Shown piece after piece: positions 51,398 to 59,673 of a stretch of DNA of 64,000 bases. Within the stretch, counting starts at the first letter, position 1. Each line of letters begins with the position of its first letter. The stretch comes from Desulfovirgula thermocuniculi DSM 16036 (GTDB taxonomy: Bacteria > Bacillota > Desulfotomaculia > Desulfotomaculales > Desulfovirgulaceae): positions 1 through 64,000 of the forward strand of contig NZ_AUBR01000007.1 of assembly GCF_000429345.1 (NCBI RefSeq), read 5' to 3'. The notes under the pieces were generated by a model. It had not been told where the DNA came from and made no database searches. It saw nothing but the letters and a program-made list of their open reading frames with translations. The position numbers and the translations under genes were made by a program.

Positions 51398-52120
51398 TCA
51401 AGCCTCCCTTCCGGCAGGGATGATTTGTTGATCCCGGAAAGGCACCGGGGCCACCCATACCCCGGTACTGCCCAGGGCCCACTCTCCCTTTGCGCTGACC
51501 AGGAGTGCGGAAAGTATCTGTTCTCCGATGGCCCTGGCCGCCGGTGGAGGTACGGCGTTGCCTATCCGCTCCCGCCACCTGGCGTCCGACTTCCCGGCCA
51601 GCACCAAAGGCTTGCCGTCGGGCAGCGTGGTCGGGAAACCCTGCAGGGCCGCCAGCTCCAGAGTGGTAAGGGGTCGGTGCCACGTTCCGTCAAGGGCAAT
51701 GATCACTGGCGGCGGGTCCGGCCTTTCGTGGTCAGCCGGGATGCGCGGGTCCGCCACTGCGGCCGCCCCTGCGTGCACGTCCCCGGCACCGATTACGGTT
51801 GCCGCAGGCTTGTCCCACGCCTGGACCTTGTAGGCGCCGGTACGGGGGCGGCAGCCGAGCCTTGGGTCGCCCACCGCCGGCGCCCCGCTCCCAAACCTGG
51901 CTCCGGTGACGCACGGTCCTGGCTCGTTCCACCTGACCACCCGGTAAACGGCCGGGTGGCGGTTGTCTCTATGTGGCAGGCGGGGGTCGGCAACTGCGGC
52001 CATGGCATTGCTCCCCCGCACGCTGGCCGAGCCGGTGACGGTGGTGGCCGGCTCGTCCCACCGCCCGACCCTGAAGGCCCCGCTCCGCGGCACGTATTCA
52101 AGATCTTCCGGCGCAGGATT
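51398..52120 (-). pseudogene. C5-cytosine DNA methyltransferase, C-terminal fragment
   Basis: About 240 codons. Three tandem copies of a target-recognition-type motif (YRVVRWNEPGPCVTGA, FRVGRWDEPATTVTGS, YKVQAWDKPAATVIGA) precede the C-terminal motifs LTTLELAALQGFP and RERIGNAVPP (motifs IX-X). The catalytic N-terminal half (motifs I-VIII with Pro-Cys) is missing: coding sequence stops exactly at the isrB element hairpin (52121). I could not find the N-terminal half on the far side of isrB, so the gene is truncated, not just split. Confidence 0.75.
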
Positions 52121-52140
52121 CCCCTGAATTCATTCAGGGG
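52121..52140. repeat. Palindrome at the 3' end of the isrB element
   Basis: CCCCTGAATT/CATTCAGGGG-type palindrome overlapping the isrB stop codon. It matches the hairpin ends of IS200/IS605-type elements and marks the junction with the methyltransferase fragment. Confidence 0.7.
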
Positions 52141-53203
52141 AGGAATGCGCCGCCACCTCCTTCCACGAGAATCCCGTCGACCTGGCCAGCAGCCTCACCT
52201 TTTTCGGGCTGAACTGGCCTATGCGCTTCCCGTCGGCGTCCGCCACGCCCACCAGCTTCGTGGTCTCGGTGGGCAGGCCGCACACCCAGCCGCGGTACAC
52301 CTTTCCGGCCTTCTCCGCCTCCACCCAGTCGCCCTTGCGGAAGAAGCCGCCGTTGGCGGTGCCTCCGAAGCGGGGCCGCACGCCGTCCTTCTGCGGGTTC
52401 TGTCGGAAGAGGCTCCGGCGGGCGTACCTCAGCCTGCGCCACACGAAGAAGGGTGCCGCGGGGTTGTGCGCACACCCGGTGACGCCCATCAGCATGGCCG
52501 CCGCGTCGTTGGCGTGCGTCTCGGGCACCTGCTCGCATTTCCTCTCCGTACGCTTCTCCAGGCCGAACCTCTCACGCCAGGCGTCCGTTTCGGAAACCTC
52601 GACCAGCCTCAGTTCCGCCAGCTTGCGGTACTCACGGTAGGTGAGCGTCTTGCCGATTTCCACCGTGGAGAAGTATTTGCCGTTCCTGTCCCTGGCGTGG
52701 TTGAACCGCACGTCCTCGGTGACGATGAGCTGCACGGGGTAGATCCGGCACAGTTCCCGCACCACTTTCAGGCGCGCCTCCACCTTGAACCGCTGGGTGG
52801 GGGCCAGCCAGTAGCCCTTCCTCCTGCGGTTGTCGAAGCGTGCGGGCCTGCGGGGCGTCTTGCGGTACCTCCTGGCCCGGCGCAGGTTCCGCCGGGTCTC
52901 CATCTTACGCGGCACGTCGTCGGGCAGAAACACCATGGCCCGCAGTTCCACTCTGCGGTGGGAGGCCACGGCCACGCCGTCGTACTTCGCCCCAGGGTCC
53001 ACGGCCAGGGCCACGGGCTGCGTCCTAGTCCCCACGGGCCGCAGCATCTGGATGTAGAAAAGCCCCAGCTTGTTGCGCCGGGGCACCGCCAGGCCGTCCC
53101 TGATGAGCAGCCTGGCCTTTCGCGGCGTGGTGGGCATGAGCGGTCTGCCGTCCACGCCCACAACGGGCACTCTGGTGATGCTGGTAGACATTTGCCGATA
53201 CAC
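52130..53203 (-). CDS. isrB: IsrB RNA-guided nickase (PLMP-RuvC, no HNH)
   Basis: Up to 357 residues (GTG 53203; ATG 53191 is the alternative). Order: PLMP domain (GRPLMPTTPRKARLL, about 19-33), RuvC-I ALAVDPGAKYDGVAV (Asp69), arginine-rich bridge helix (RRNLRRARRYRKTPRR), RuvC-II LIVTEDVRF (Glu163), RuvC-III PETHANDAA (His230, Asp233), and a C-terminal domain. RuvC-II and -III are contiguous, so the HNH of IscB is absent: this is IsrB, which nicks the non-target strand using an omega-RNA encoded upstream. All catalytic residues are present. No transposase accompanies it. Confidence 0.93.
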   Translation of the reverse strand: MYRQMSTSITRVPVVGVDGRPLMPTTPRKARLLIRDGLAVPRRNKLGLFYIQMLRPVGTRTQPVALAVDPGAKYDGVAVASHRRVELRAMVFLPDDVPRKMETRRNLRRARRYRKTPRRPARFDNRRRKGYWLAPTQRFKVEARLKVVRELCRIYPVQLIVTEDVRFNHARDRNGKYFSTVEIGKTLTYREYRKLAELRLVEVSETDAWRERFGLEKRTERKCEQVPETHANDAAAMLMGVTGCAHNPAAPFFVWRRLRYARRSLFRQNPQKDGVRPRFGGTANGGFFRKGDWVEAEKAGKVYRGWVCGLPTETTKLVGVADADGKRIGQFSPKKVRLLARSTGFSWKEVAAHSSPE

Positions 53204-53475
53204 GGCCTCCTTTCGGAGTGATTGTCGCCTCGGCGCTGTCCGCAGGGCTTAGGCCGGTCTTGGCCGGCCGCGGCATTGAGCGGTTCTGCCGGAGATAGTC
53301 CGGGCTGGCGAAACACCCGGAAGTCCTTGGTAGCCCCGCGGACCCCTGCCCGGCGAACCGGGCCGCCTGGTCAGCCAGTTGCCCCCGGCCCCGCCAAACC
53401 GGGCCCCCAACTCAGGCCAGAAGCAAGCCTCTGACTTCAGTCAGGGGTGGTTGACCTGCGGGCCTTGGGAGCGGG
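53204..53475 (-). ncRNA. IsrB omega-RNA with 5' guide
   Basis: The region directly upstream of isrB is GC-rich and highly structured, with no gene, as in characterised IsrB loci (about 260-nt scaffold plus a 20-nt guide). On the minus strand the first hairpin is CCCCTGAC-TGAA-GTCAGAGG (53428-53447). The guide should lie just 5' of it, near 53453-53475, in the DNA flanking the element. Ends are inferred; the hairpins are seen. Confidence 0.75.
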
Positions 53476-53678
53476 GAGCAGGGGACAGCCCGCCCGGGCT
53501 AGAATCCGCAAGCCAGGTCGGGGCCGAAGCCCGCCAGAGCGAAAAAACCGCGCCGGGCCAGCCACGGTCCTGTGCAGCCTGGCGAAAAAACGAAAGGGCG
53601 CTGTTCTTGGGCGCCCCGTTTGCCGGGCCGGGGGTGAGAAGTTTCTGGCCCACCTGTGCGATTATGGCGGCGGCCTGG
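53476..53678. other. Flank of the isrB element without a recognisable gene
   Basis: About 200 bp on the guide side of isrB. A minus-strand frame of about 70 codons stays open (GQKLLTPGPANGAPKNS) but has no family match and runs into the element. It may be the remainder of the disrupted locus. Confidence 0.4.
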
Positions 53679-53939
53679 TTAACGGCGCCGGGATGGGTTC
53701 TCCTCCGCGTAATACAGCGAATTCGCCGCCAGCCGCACCCGGCCCGCGGCCTCTTCCAGCCGGGCCACCAGGCGGGCGGCTTCGCGGTAGGTGAACACGG
53801 GCGTGGTCAGCTCCCGATCCACCTCCCGCGCAACCGCCAGAAGCTCCCGCACCGCCGCGCGCAGGCCCGCGCGGGCGGCGGGAAGGGGGTTGCCCGCGGT
53901 TTCCGTCATGGCTGTGGTGCCTGTGTGGGTACTAGGCAT
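53679..53939 (-). CDS. Hypothetical protein
   Basis: 86 residues from the ATG at 53939, six bases after GGGAGGGG. Helical (AVRELLAVAREVDRELTT, YREAARLVARLEEAAGRV). No family recognised. Follows the methyltransferase gene by 28 bp. Confidence 0.6.
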   Translation of the reverse strand: MPSTHTGTTAMTETAGNPLPAARAGLRAAVRELLAVAREVDRELTTPVFTYREAARLVARLEEAAGRVRLAANSLYYAEENPSRRR

Positions 53940-53967
53940 TTTTGACCCCTCCCAAACTTCAACTGCG

Positions 53968-55338
53968 TCACAGAGTTGCCACCGCCCCCTCTGAGAAGGG
54001 GGATTGAACGGCCCCCGCCGGGGGAATCTCCTCCAGCGACCAATCATGGCTGTCGAAGAGCCTGCCACTACCCTTGAACCCGCACCGCTCAAGGGCCAGT
54101 TCGGCGTACTCGCGCTTCAGGTCGATGTACACGCTATCGCGCCCCAGGCCCATAGCCGCCAGCGTGACAGTGCCCGCCCCGCCGAAGGGGTCAAGTACGA
54201 CGCACCGGCCCGAGCCGTCGTTGCCCGGGCAGGAGCAGGTGGGGCGCCAACCCACCGTTTCCGCCGCGGTCGCGAAGCGCCAGTGGCCGACGCCCTGCGG
54301 GCCAAGCCTGCGGCCGCCTTCGGTCGGCCACCCTCCCGGCTCGACAGGCTCACCATCCAGCGTTCTCTTTCGTTCCACCACCCTCTCCCACGGCGCTCCG
54401 CAGGCCGGGCACGCCATCGGGGACGTGCCCGCGAGGATGCAGATTTCCGCAAGTGCCTTTGGAAAGACCGCGAAGTGAGCGCCCGAAAAGGGTTCGGTGT
54501 TAATCTCCCACACGGAGCGGCGGTTGCGTCCGCAGGTAGTATCTAGCGCCTTGAACCCACTGTGCGGTTTCAGGGGCCCGTGAAGGTTCCACGGCTCATT
54601 GCTTCGCTCCCGGGGCGGGGCCCCGGGCAGGTAGCGCTTGTCGTAGAAATGCGTGACGGCGGGTTCCTTCACGGCTTCCGCATCGTAGAAATACCGTGGA
54701 GACTTTGCCAGCAGGAAGACGTATTCGTGGGACTTCGTGGGCCTATCTCCCACGGATTCCGGCAGGCAGTTCGGCTTCGACCAGACCACGTCCGCCCGTA
54801 ACCACCACCCGTCGGCCTGAAGCGCGAAGGCCACCCGCCAGGGGATGCCGGCGAGGTCCTTTTCCTTCAGGCCGCCGGTCGGCTTGGCCGTGGGCGGCAG
54901 AAAGTCCTCCCGCCCTTCATACGCCCGTCGGTTCCACCGGGAGCTCTCCTTCAGCTGCTGGCCACGCTTTCCCAGTGAGCTGTGTGGATGGTAGTTCCCC
55001 CAGCTCCCGGCATAGCTGTCCCCCAGGTTCAGCCACAACGTGCCGTCCCTCCGCAGCACCCGCCAGACCTCCCGGAACACCAGCACCAAGTGGGCAACGT
55101 ACATTTCCGGCGTCGGTTCCAACCCGAGCTGGCCTCCCCAGGCGGGGACGCGGATAGGCGGCAGGCCGGGCATCGGACGGTACTCCACCTCGGGCCAGGG
55201 GACCGGCGGGAGACCGAAGTCGCGCAAACCCCAGTACGGGGGGCTGGTGCAAACCACGTGAACGCTCTCGCCCGGCAGGAGCCGGAGGGCGTCCAGGACG
55301 TGGCCGACGATGAAACGGTGGGTACCCAAAGTTCTCAT
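53968..55338 (-). CDS. DNA methyltransferase, N4-cytosine or N6-adenine type (beta class)
   Basis: 456 residues. Motif IV TSPPYWGLRDFG near the N-terminus and motif I LDPFGGAGTVTLAAMG near the C-terminus, the order of beta-class amino-methyltransferases; TSPPYW favours N4-cytosine. A CPACGAPW...CSC cluster may bind zinc. Overlaps the upstream gene by 4 bp. No restriction partner is adjacent, so it is probably protective. Confidence 0.92.
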   Translation of the reverse strand: MRTLGTHRFIVGHVLDALRLLPGESVHVVCTSPPYWGLRDFGLPPVPWPEVEYRPMPGLPPIRVPAWGGQLGLEPTPEMYVAHLVLVFREVWRVLRRDGTLWLNLGDSYAGSWGNYHPHSSLGKRGQQLKESSRWNRRAYEGREDFLPPTAKPTGGLKEKDLAGIPWRVAFALQADGWWLRADVVWSKPNCLPESVGDRPTKSHEYVFLLAKSPRYFYDAEAVKEPAVTHFYDKRYLPGAPPRERSNEPWNLHGPLKPHSGFKALDTTCGRNRRSVWEINTEPFSGAHFAVFPKALAEICILAGTSPMACPACGAPWERVVERKRTLDGEPVEPGGWPTEGGRRLGPQGVGHWRFATAAETVGWRPTCSCPGNDGSGRCVVLDPFGGAGTVTLAAMGLGRDSVYIDLKREYAELALERCGFKGSGRLFDSHDWSLEEIPPAGAVQSPFSEGAVATL

Positions 55339-55907
55339 CTCCCCCCGTTTTCCTGCTCCACAGACGCCGGCGGCAAGGGTGGAGAGAGTTCGGTTGCCCC
55401 GCTTCCGGGTACCGCCAGCACCGCCGCCTCGCAGACGGCACGCGCAAAGGTATCCGCCGCCGCGCGGACCTCCCTCCCGGACGGATCGGACACGGCGACC
55501 GCGTAGGCGGGACCACCGCTCACGCGGGCCTCGATGCGGATCTCACATCCCGCCGCCCGCAGGTGCTCCACCAGGGCAGCCGCTAGCCCGTAGTCGCTGG
55601 AGTAGAAGGGTACCGGGACGAACCAGAAATCCAGCTCCTCGGCGTAGTTAGCCGTCACGCCCCGCAGGAGCGGGTCCTCGCTCTCGTCGATCCACCTGTC
55701 CTCCGGCAGGCGAACCACGGGCGAAGGCGTGTGATACCACGGGGCGGCGGGTTCCCGTTCCGGCGAAGCCTTCCACAGGCCGCACTCTGGCTCCGGCCCG
55801 CACGGCCAGTTTCGCGAAACCACCTCCAGGCTCAGCACCTTCTCCGCAACCAATTCGTCAAGCTGCCGGCTTGGCAGGCCGGAAAGATTGAAGATCTCCT
55901 CTACCAT
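55335..55907 (-). CDS. Phage ABA-sandwich (BC1872-like) domain protein
   Basis: 190 residues. LDFWFVPVPFYSSDYGLAAALVEHLR and FARAVCEAAVLAV resemble small phage proteins with an alpha-beta-alpha sandwich. Function unknown. It overlaps the methyltransferase start (ATGA), indicating coupling. Confidence 0.65.
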   Translation of the reverse strand: MVEEIFNLSGLPSRQLDELVAEKVLSLEVVSRNWPCGPEPECGLWKASPEREPAAPWYHTPSPVVRLPEDRWIDESEDPLLRGVTANYAEELDFWFVPVPFYSSDYGLAAALVEHLRAAGCEIRIEARVSGGPAYAVAVSDPSGREVRAAADTFARAVCEAAVLAVPGSGATELSPPLPPASVEQENGGR

Positions 55908-55936
55908 ACCCGTTCCTTAGCTCCTTTCCCCAAAAA

Positions 55937-55970
55937 TAAAAAGAGCCGGGTATAAAAAGCTCCGGCACTT
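55937..55970 (-). terminator. Terminator-like hairpin before the BC1872-like gene
   Basis: GAGCCGG/CTCCGGC-like stem followed by a run TTTTTATTTTTG on the minus strand. Confidence 0.65.
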
Positions 55971-55987
55971 TGCAGAATTTCCTCAAA

Positions 55988-56005
55988 CCCCTGACTTTCG
56001 TCAGG
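55988..56005. repeat. Hairpin resembling IS200/IS605 or omega-RNA ends, without a gene
   Basis: CCTGAC-TTTC-GTCAGG is close to the omega-RNA hairpin at 53428-53447 (CTGAC-TTCA-GTCAGG). No transposase or nuclease gene adjoins it; possibly a relic, or a weak terminator of the DUF433 gene without T-run. Confidence 0.35.
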
Positions 56006-56025
56006 AAGGTTTCCCTTAACTTTCC

Positions 56026-56280
56026 TTACTGGACCGCCTCCACCTGTACCGCGCTCAGGTCCTCGTTGGCCACCAGATGCCTGGCGTAGGCTATGCAGGC
56101 ACGAATATCTTCGGGTTCAAGGTCGGGGTACTCCTTCAGGATCTCCTGCACCGTGGCACCCTGCTCCAGGAGGGCCAGTACGTTCTCCACCTTTATCCGC
56201 ATGCCCCGAATAATGGGTTTTCCCTGGAAAATGGCGGGATTAACTGTAATCCGTCTTAGCAACTCTTCCCTTTCCGCCAT
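56026..56280 (-). CDS. DUF433 family protein
   Basis: 84 residues. ITVNPAIFQGKPIIRGMRIKVENVLALL and YPDLEPEDIRACIAYARHL match DUF433, a small DNA-binding-like family often acting as antitoxin. No toxin gene is next to it on the downstream side. Overlaps the preceding gene by 41 bp. Confidence 0.9.
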   Translation of the reverse strand: MAEREELLRRITVNPAIFQGKPIIRGMRIKVENVLALLEQGATVQEILKEYPDLEPEDIRACIAYARHLVANEDLSAVQVEAVQ

Positions 56281-56845
56281 TCCTGCACCTTCTTTCCCGC
56301 AATGCCCCTGCTACTAGTCTACCAGGAACGCCGCCGCACTGCAACGCGGCAGCCCCATCTACTCTGGCCACCCTCTCCTTCCACTCCTCCGCCCCAAACC
56401 AGCCCGCCTCCGCCCGCACCAGCACCGGGCCTTTGGCCGCAAAGAGCTTCTCCAGCGCACCGGCCTGGGCGTCCGTTAACTCCCACACCGCATCAAACCC
56501 GCCGAACAGCGCCTCCGCCTCCGCGAAGGAAAGCTCCCGCTCCCCCGCCTCGTTCCCGGCGGCGGGCGGCTCCTCCGGGGGCTGCTCCGGGGCGTTTCCA
56601 GGGGCCCGCCCCGTGGCCTCTTCCCACGCCCGCCGCAGCTCACGCCGCGCCAGCTCCCACTCCGCCCACGCCTCCTCCTCCGCCCACGGCTCCCAGGCCA
56701 GCCGGGCGCGCTCCTCCAGCTCCAGCACCCAGGCGGCCAGGCGCGGGGCGTGCTCCCGCGCCCAGGCAAGCGAGGCGCACTCCCAGGAGGGGCGCCGGGA
56801 GGGGGGCGAATAATGCCCGGCTATTTCTCTGCCCAGCTGCCACAC
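56240..56845 (-). CDS. Hypothetical protein sharing a helical module with the adjacent DNA polymerase
   Basis: 201 residues. Residues about 21-77 (WAREHAPRLAAWVLELEER, EEEAWAEWELARRELRRAW) resemble residues 77-128 of the DNA polymerase encoded just upstream. The rest has an acidic middle and ends WFGAEEWKERVARV. Overlaps the polymerase by 25 bp and DUF433 by 41 bp. Perhaps a polymerase accessory protein; that is inference. Confidence 0.65.
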   Translation of the reverse strand: MWQLGREIAGHYSPPSRRPSWECASLAWAREHAPRLAAWVLELEERARLAWEPWAEEEAWAEWELARRELRRAWEEATGRAPGNAPEQPPEEPPAAGNEAGERELSFAEAEALFGGFDAVWELTDAQAGALEKLFAAKGPVLVRAEAGWFGAEEWKERVARVDGAAALQCGGVPGRLVAGALRERRCRNGGKGRVAKTDYS

Positions 56846-59673
56846 ACCGCCACCTCCACTTCCACCGGCACGTCCGGCAGAAAGCGGGTGGCGGCCAACT
56901 CCATCACTGCCCCCAGGAGGTCCGCAGCCTGCTCGGCCAGTCCTCCCGGAGCTTCCAGCACAAGTTCATCGTGCACCGTGGCCACCAGCTTCACGTCCTC
57001 CCACCCCCGCCGCAGGAGTTCCCGGTATAGCCGTGCCATCGCGCACTTCAGCATGTCGGCCCCCGTGCCCTGGTCGGGAGAGTTATAAAGCTCCGTAAAG
57101 GCCCCGGCCTTGCGCGGGCCGTTCTGCTCCTGCACCACGGGCCACACGCGGAGCCTGCCGCCGAGGGTGCGAATCCAGGGACGCCTCTCCCGGTAAAAGC
57201 CGCGCTCGAAGTCGTGCCGCCAGTAGTCCGCAAAGCCGCTCTCCCTCCCCTGGCGGGCCTGGCGGGAGTGCCAGGCGGCCACGGCAGGGTAGGTACGGAA
57301 GAAAGCCTGCCGGGCAGTCTCGGCTTCTTCCGGCGTCATCTTCACACCGTAGCTGGTCTCGGCGTAGAGCTGAAGCGTCCCGGCCTGCATTCCGTAGATC
57401 AAACCAAACCCGCAGGCTTTGGCCGCCTGTCGCTCCGCTTTGTCAATTTCTTCTTCCGGTTTCCCGGATATGGCCGCCGCCGTGCGGCGGTGAATGTCCG
57501 CACCGTCCCGGAAGGCTGCAATCATAGCCCGGTCACCCGAAAGCTGGGCCATGATTCTCATTTCAATTCCGGAAAAATCCGCCACCACCAGCTTCCGTCC
57601 CTCCGGAGCGCGGAAGAGCTGACGGATCTCGGAACCACGAGGTGCCTGCTGGATGTTGGCTTCACTGGCCGAAAACCGCCCCACGCCCTGGGGGTTCAAC
57701 TGGCGAAGGTTCGGGTGCAGGCGGTCCGTGGCGGGGTGCAGCTTCTCCAGCCACCTGGTCAGGAAGTCCACCCGCTTCTTGGCCGCCCGATAAGCCTGCA
57801 GGGTTTCAGCAAAACGCCGCAGGGGGCTTTGCTGGGGCAGCCGGGCCGCCAGACGGGTGAGGGTTTCATCCCTGGTTTCCAGCTCGAACTCCTCTCCCTC
57901 CACGCCCAGCTTCTTACCCGCCAGCAGGCTTTCCCTTTCTGCCAGCAGGCGCAGGAGGTCCAGGGCGTCTAGAGAACTGTCGGGATTGAACCCCGCTGTA
58001 CCCCTCTTGCCCTTCCTGGGCTTGGGCGTGAAGCCAGCTCCGACCGCCAGCGCCTCAAGCGCCTCCCGGTGCCGGGCCTGCTCCTCCCCGGCGGCGGCCA
58101 AAAGCTCCCGCGCGCGTGGAGCATCAAACGGCATCCCGGAAAGCTCGATTTCCACGACGGCGGGCAGGCAGGCAAACTCTATCCTGGCCACGTCCACCAG
58201 GCGGTTGGCCAAAAGGAGCTTGGTCAGGACTTCCTGGAGGGGGAGAAGCACTGCCGCATCCTGTGCCGCGTAGCGCACCTGTTCTTCCGAAAGCTCCCCG
58301 CGCCAGTCAGCTTGCTGGTATTCCTTCTCCAGCCACACTTCCAGGTGGCGGTGGACTATCTGCGCCAGGGAGTGGGTGGGGTAAAAAGGCTTGATCTCTT
58401 TCTGGTTGTCGTGCTCAAATACCACCTGGTGGCCGTGGGTGTCCAGCCGGGTTGCTTTAAGCTCCTGCCCGCGGTCATTTCTGGCCGGGCGCAGGGCGCG
58501 CTCGGCGCAGTATCTTTCCCACTGGCCCCCCGGCACGAAGTCCCCGGCTGTGCAGAGCTGGCTGGCCAGCATCACGTCGAAAAGCCGCTCCGCCGGGATG
58601 CGCCGCCCACCTAAACCCGCCCGCAGGAAGGCCAGGTCGAACTTGAGGTTACAGCCGGCCTTGAGCACGCCGGAATCGGCGACCAACCCGGCCAGGGCTT
58701 CCAGCGCCTCCCGGCGTTCCTCCCCGGAAAGCACGAAAAGGTCCAGGACGTAAACCTTCGCACCACCGCCCGGCGCCGGGTTGCGCCAGTCGTCGGCCAC
58801 CAGGCGCTTCCTCCCCTCCGGGTAAACGGGTACCGCCAGCTGCACCAGACGGATGCGGTTCTGCAGGGGATCAAGCCCGGTCGTCTCAAGGTCCCACCCG
58901 CAGATGCCAACCGCCCGCGCCTCCGCCAGGGCCTCCCGCCAGGCGGCGAGATCGGCTACCCACACGACCTCTACCGCCTCCAGCCAGTCCTGCCAGGGTG
59001 AGCGGAAAGCTTTCTCCTCTTCCGGCGAAGGGAATAAAGTTTGCCGACTCCGGGGTTGCCCTGCCGGCGCTTTCCCTACCGCCCCGCCGGGAGCTGCACT
59101 CGCTACGGCTTCCCCAACCCTTTCCGCCACGCGGTCGGGCGCGGAAGCGGCATCCGCCTCCCCGGACACCAGCCCCGGGTGAACCGGCCCGGGCAGGTGG
59201 TCCGGGGGTTGGCTTGCGTCGACAGGACCGCACGTATCCCCGCTCTGCCCGCCTTGCGGGAAAAGGGTGGGCTGGCAGGCCCCGGCCTGCGCCCACTCAC
59301 GCCAAGCCCGCTCCAGGGCGGCCTTCGCGACCTCGAACTCCGCCCAGGCGGCCTCCTCCTCGTGGGGCAGGAAGGCGTTCTCCACCGCCCTCTGTGCCGC
59401 CCTCAGCCGGGCGAGAAGGTCCGGGCGGTGCCCCCTCGCCCAGCACTCCAGCCGGAACAGCGTGAGGGTGGGAGGGGTGATAGGTTTGAAGGAGCGCGCG
59501 CTCTCAACCAGCAACTCAGGTATCCCGGGAGGAGAGGGAAGGGGGTGGAGCCGGGGCGGAACCTGCGCGGCGGCTGCCTCCTCCTGCCCGCCCGGCTCGG
59601 AAGGAAGGGATTGCTCTGGACTTCTCCCAAACGCCTCCCGGCAGGCACGGGCTAGCAGTTCTTTCCATCCCAT
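56821..59673 (-). CDS. Family A DNA polymerase with 3'-5' exonuclease domain
   Basis: 950 residues. Residues 1-225: unique low-complexity N-terminus with a helical module (77-128). From about 240: exonuclease domain (WDLETTGLDP, Asp261/Glu263). C-terminal polymerase: motif A DFSGIEMRIMAQLSGD, motif B RQAAKACGFGLIYG, motif C VATVHDELVLEAPGG. All catalytic residues are present; no 5'-3' exonuclease domain. It is a phage/plasmid-type PolA and probably replicates the element. Overlaps dinG by 22 bp. Confidence 0.94.
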   Translation of the reverse strand: MGWKELLARACREAFGRSPEQSLPSEPGGQEEAAAAQVPPRLHPLPSPPGIPELLVESARSFKPITPPTLTLFRLECWARGHRPDLLARLRAAQRAVENAFLPHEEEAAWAEFEVAKAALERAWREWAQAGACQPTLFPQGGQSGDTCGPVDASQPPDHLPGPVHPGLVSGEADAASAPDRVAERVGEAVASAAPGGAVGKAPAGQPRSRQTLFPSPEEEKAFRSPWQDWLEAVEVVWVADLAAWREALAEARAVGICGWDLETTGLDPLQNRIRLVQLAVPVYPEGRKRLVADDWRNPAPGGGAKVYVLDLFVLSGEERREALEALAGLVADSGVLKAGCNLKFDLAFLRAGLGGRRIPAERLFDVMLASQLCTAGDFVPGGQWERYCAERALRPARNDRGQELKATRLDTHGHQVVFEHDNQKEIKPFYPTHSLAQIVHRHLEVWLEKEYQQADWRGELSEEQVRYAAQDAAVLLPLQEVLTKLLLANRLVDVARIEFACLPAVVEIELSGMPFDAPRARELLAAAGEEQARHREALEALAVGAGFTPKPRKGKRGTAGFNPDSSLDALDLLRLLAERESLLAGKKLGVEGEEFELETRDETLTRLAARLPQQSPLRRFAETLQAYRAAKKRVDFLTRWLEKLHPATDRLHPNLRQLNPQGVGRFSASEANIQQAPRGSEIRQLFRAPEGRKLVVADFSGIEMRIMAQLSGDRAMIAAFRDGADIHRRTAAAISGKPEEEIDKAERQAAKACGFGLIYGMQAGTLQLYAETSYGVKMTPEEAETARQAFFRTYPAVAAWHSRQARQGRESGFADYWRHDFERGFYRERRPWIRTLGGRLRVWPVVQEQNGPRKAGAFTELYNSPDQGTGADMLKCAMARLYRELLRRGWEDVKLVATVHDELVLEAPGGLAEQAADLLGAVMELAATRFLPDVPVEVEVAVCGSWAEK

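Noticed and set aside
50780-53221. 813-codon plus-strand open frame
   Set aside because: It runs antisense through traG, the methyltransferase fragment and isrB; GC-rich codon bias leaves such shadow frames open. No family motifs.
53441-53653. N-terminal half of the cytosine methyltransferase on the far side of isrB
   Set aside because: The 70-codon frame there has none of the methyltransferase motifs (no FAGGGG-type SAM loop, no Pro-Cys), so the fragment is called truncated.
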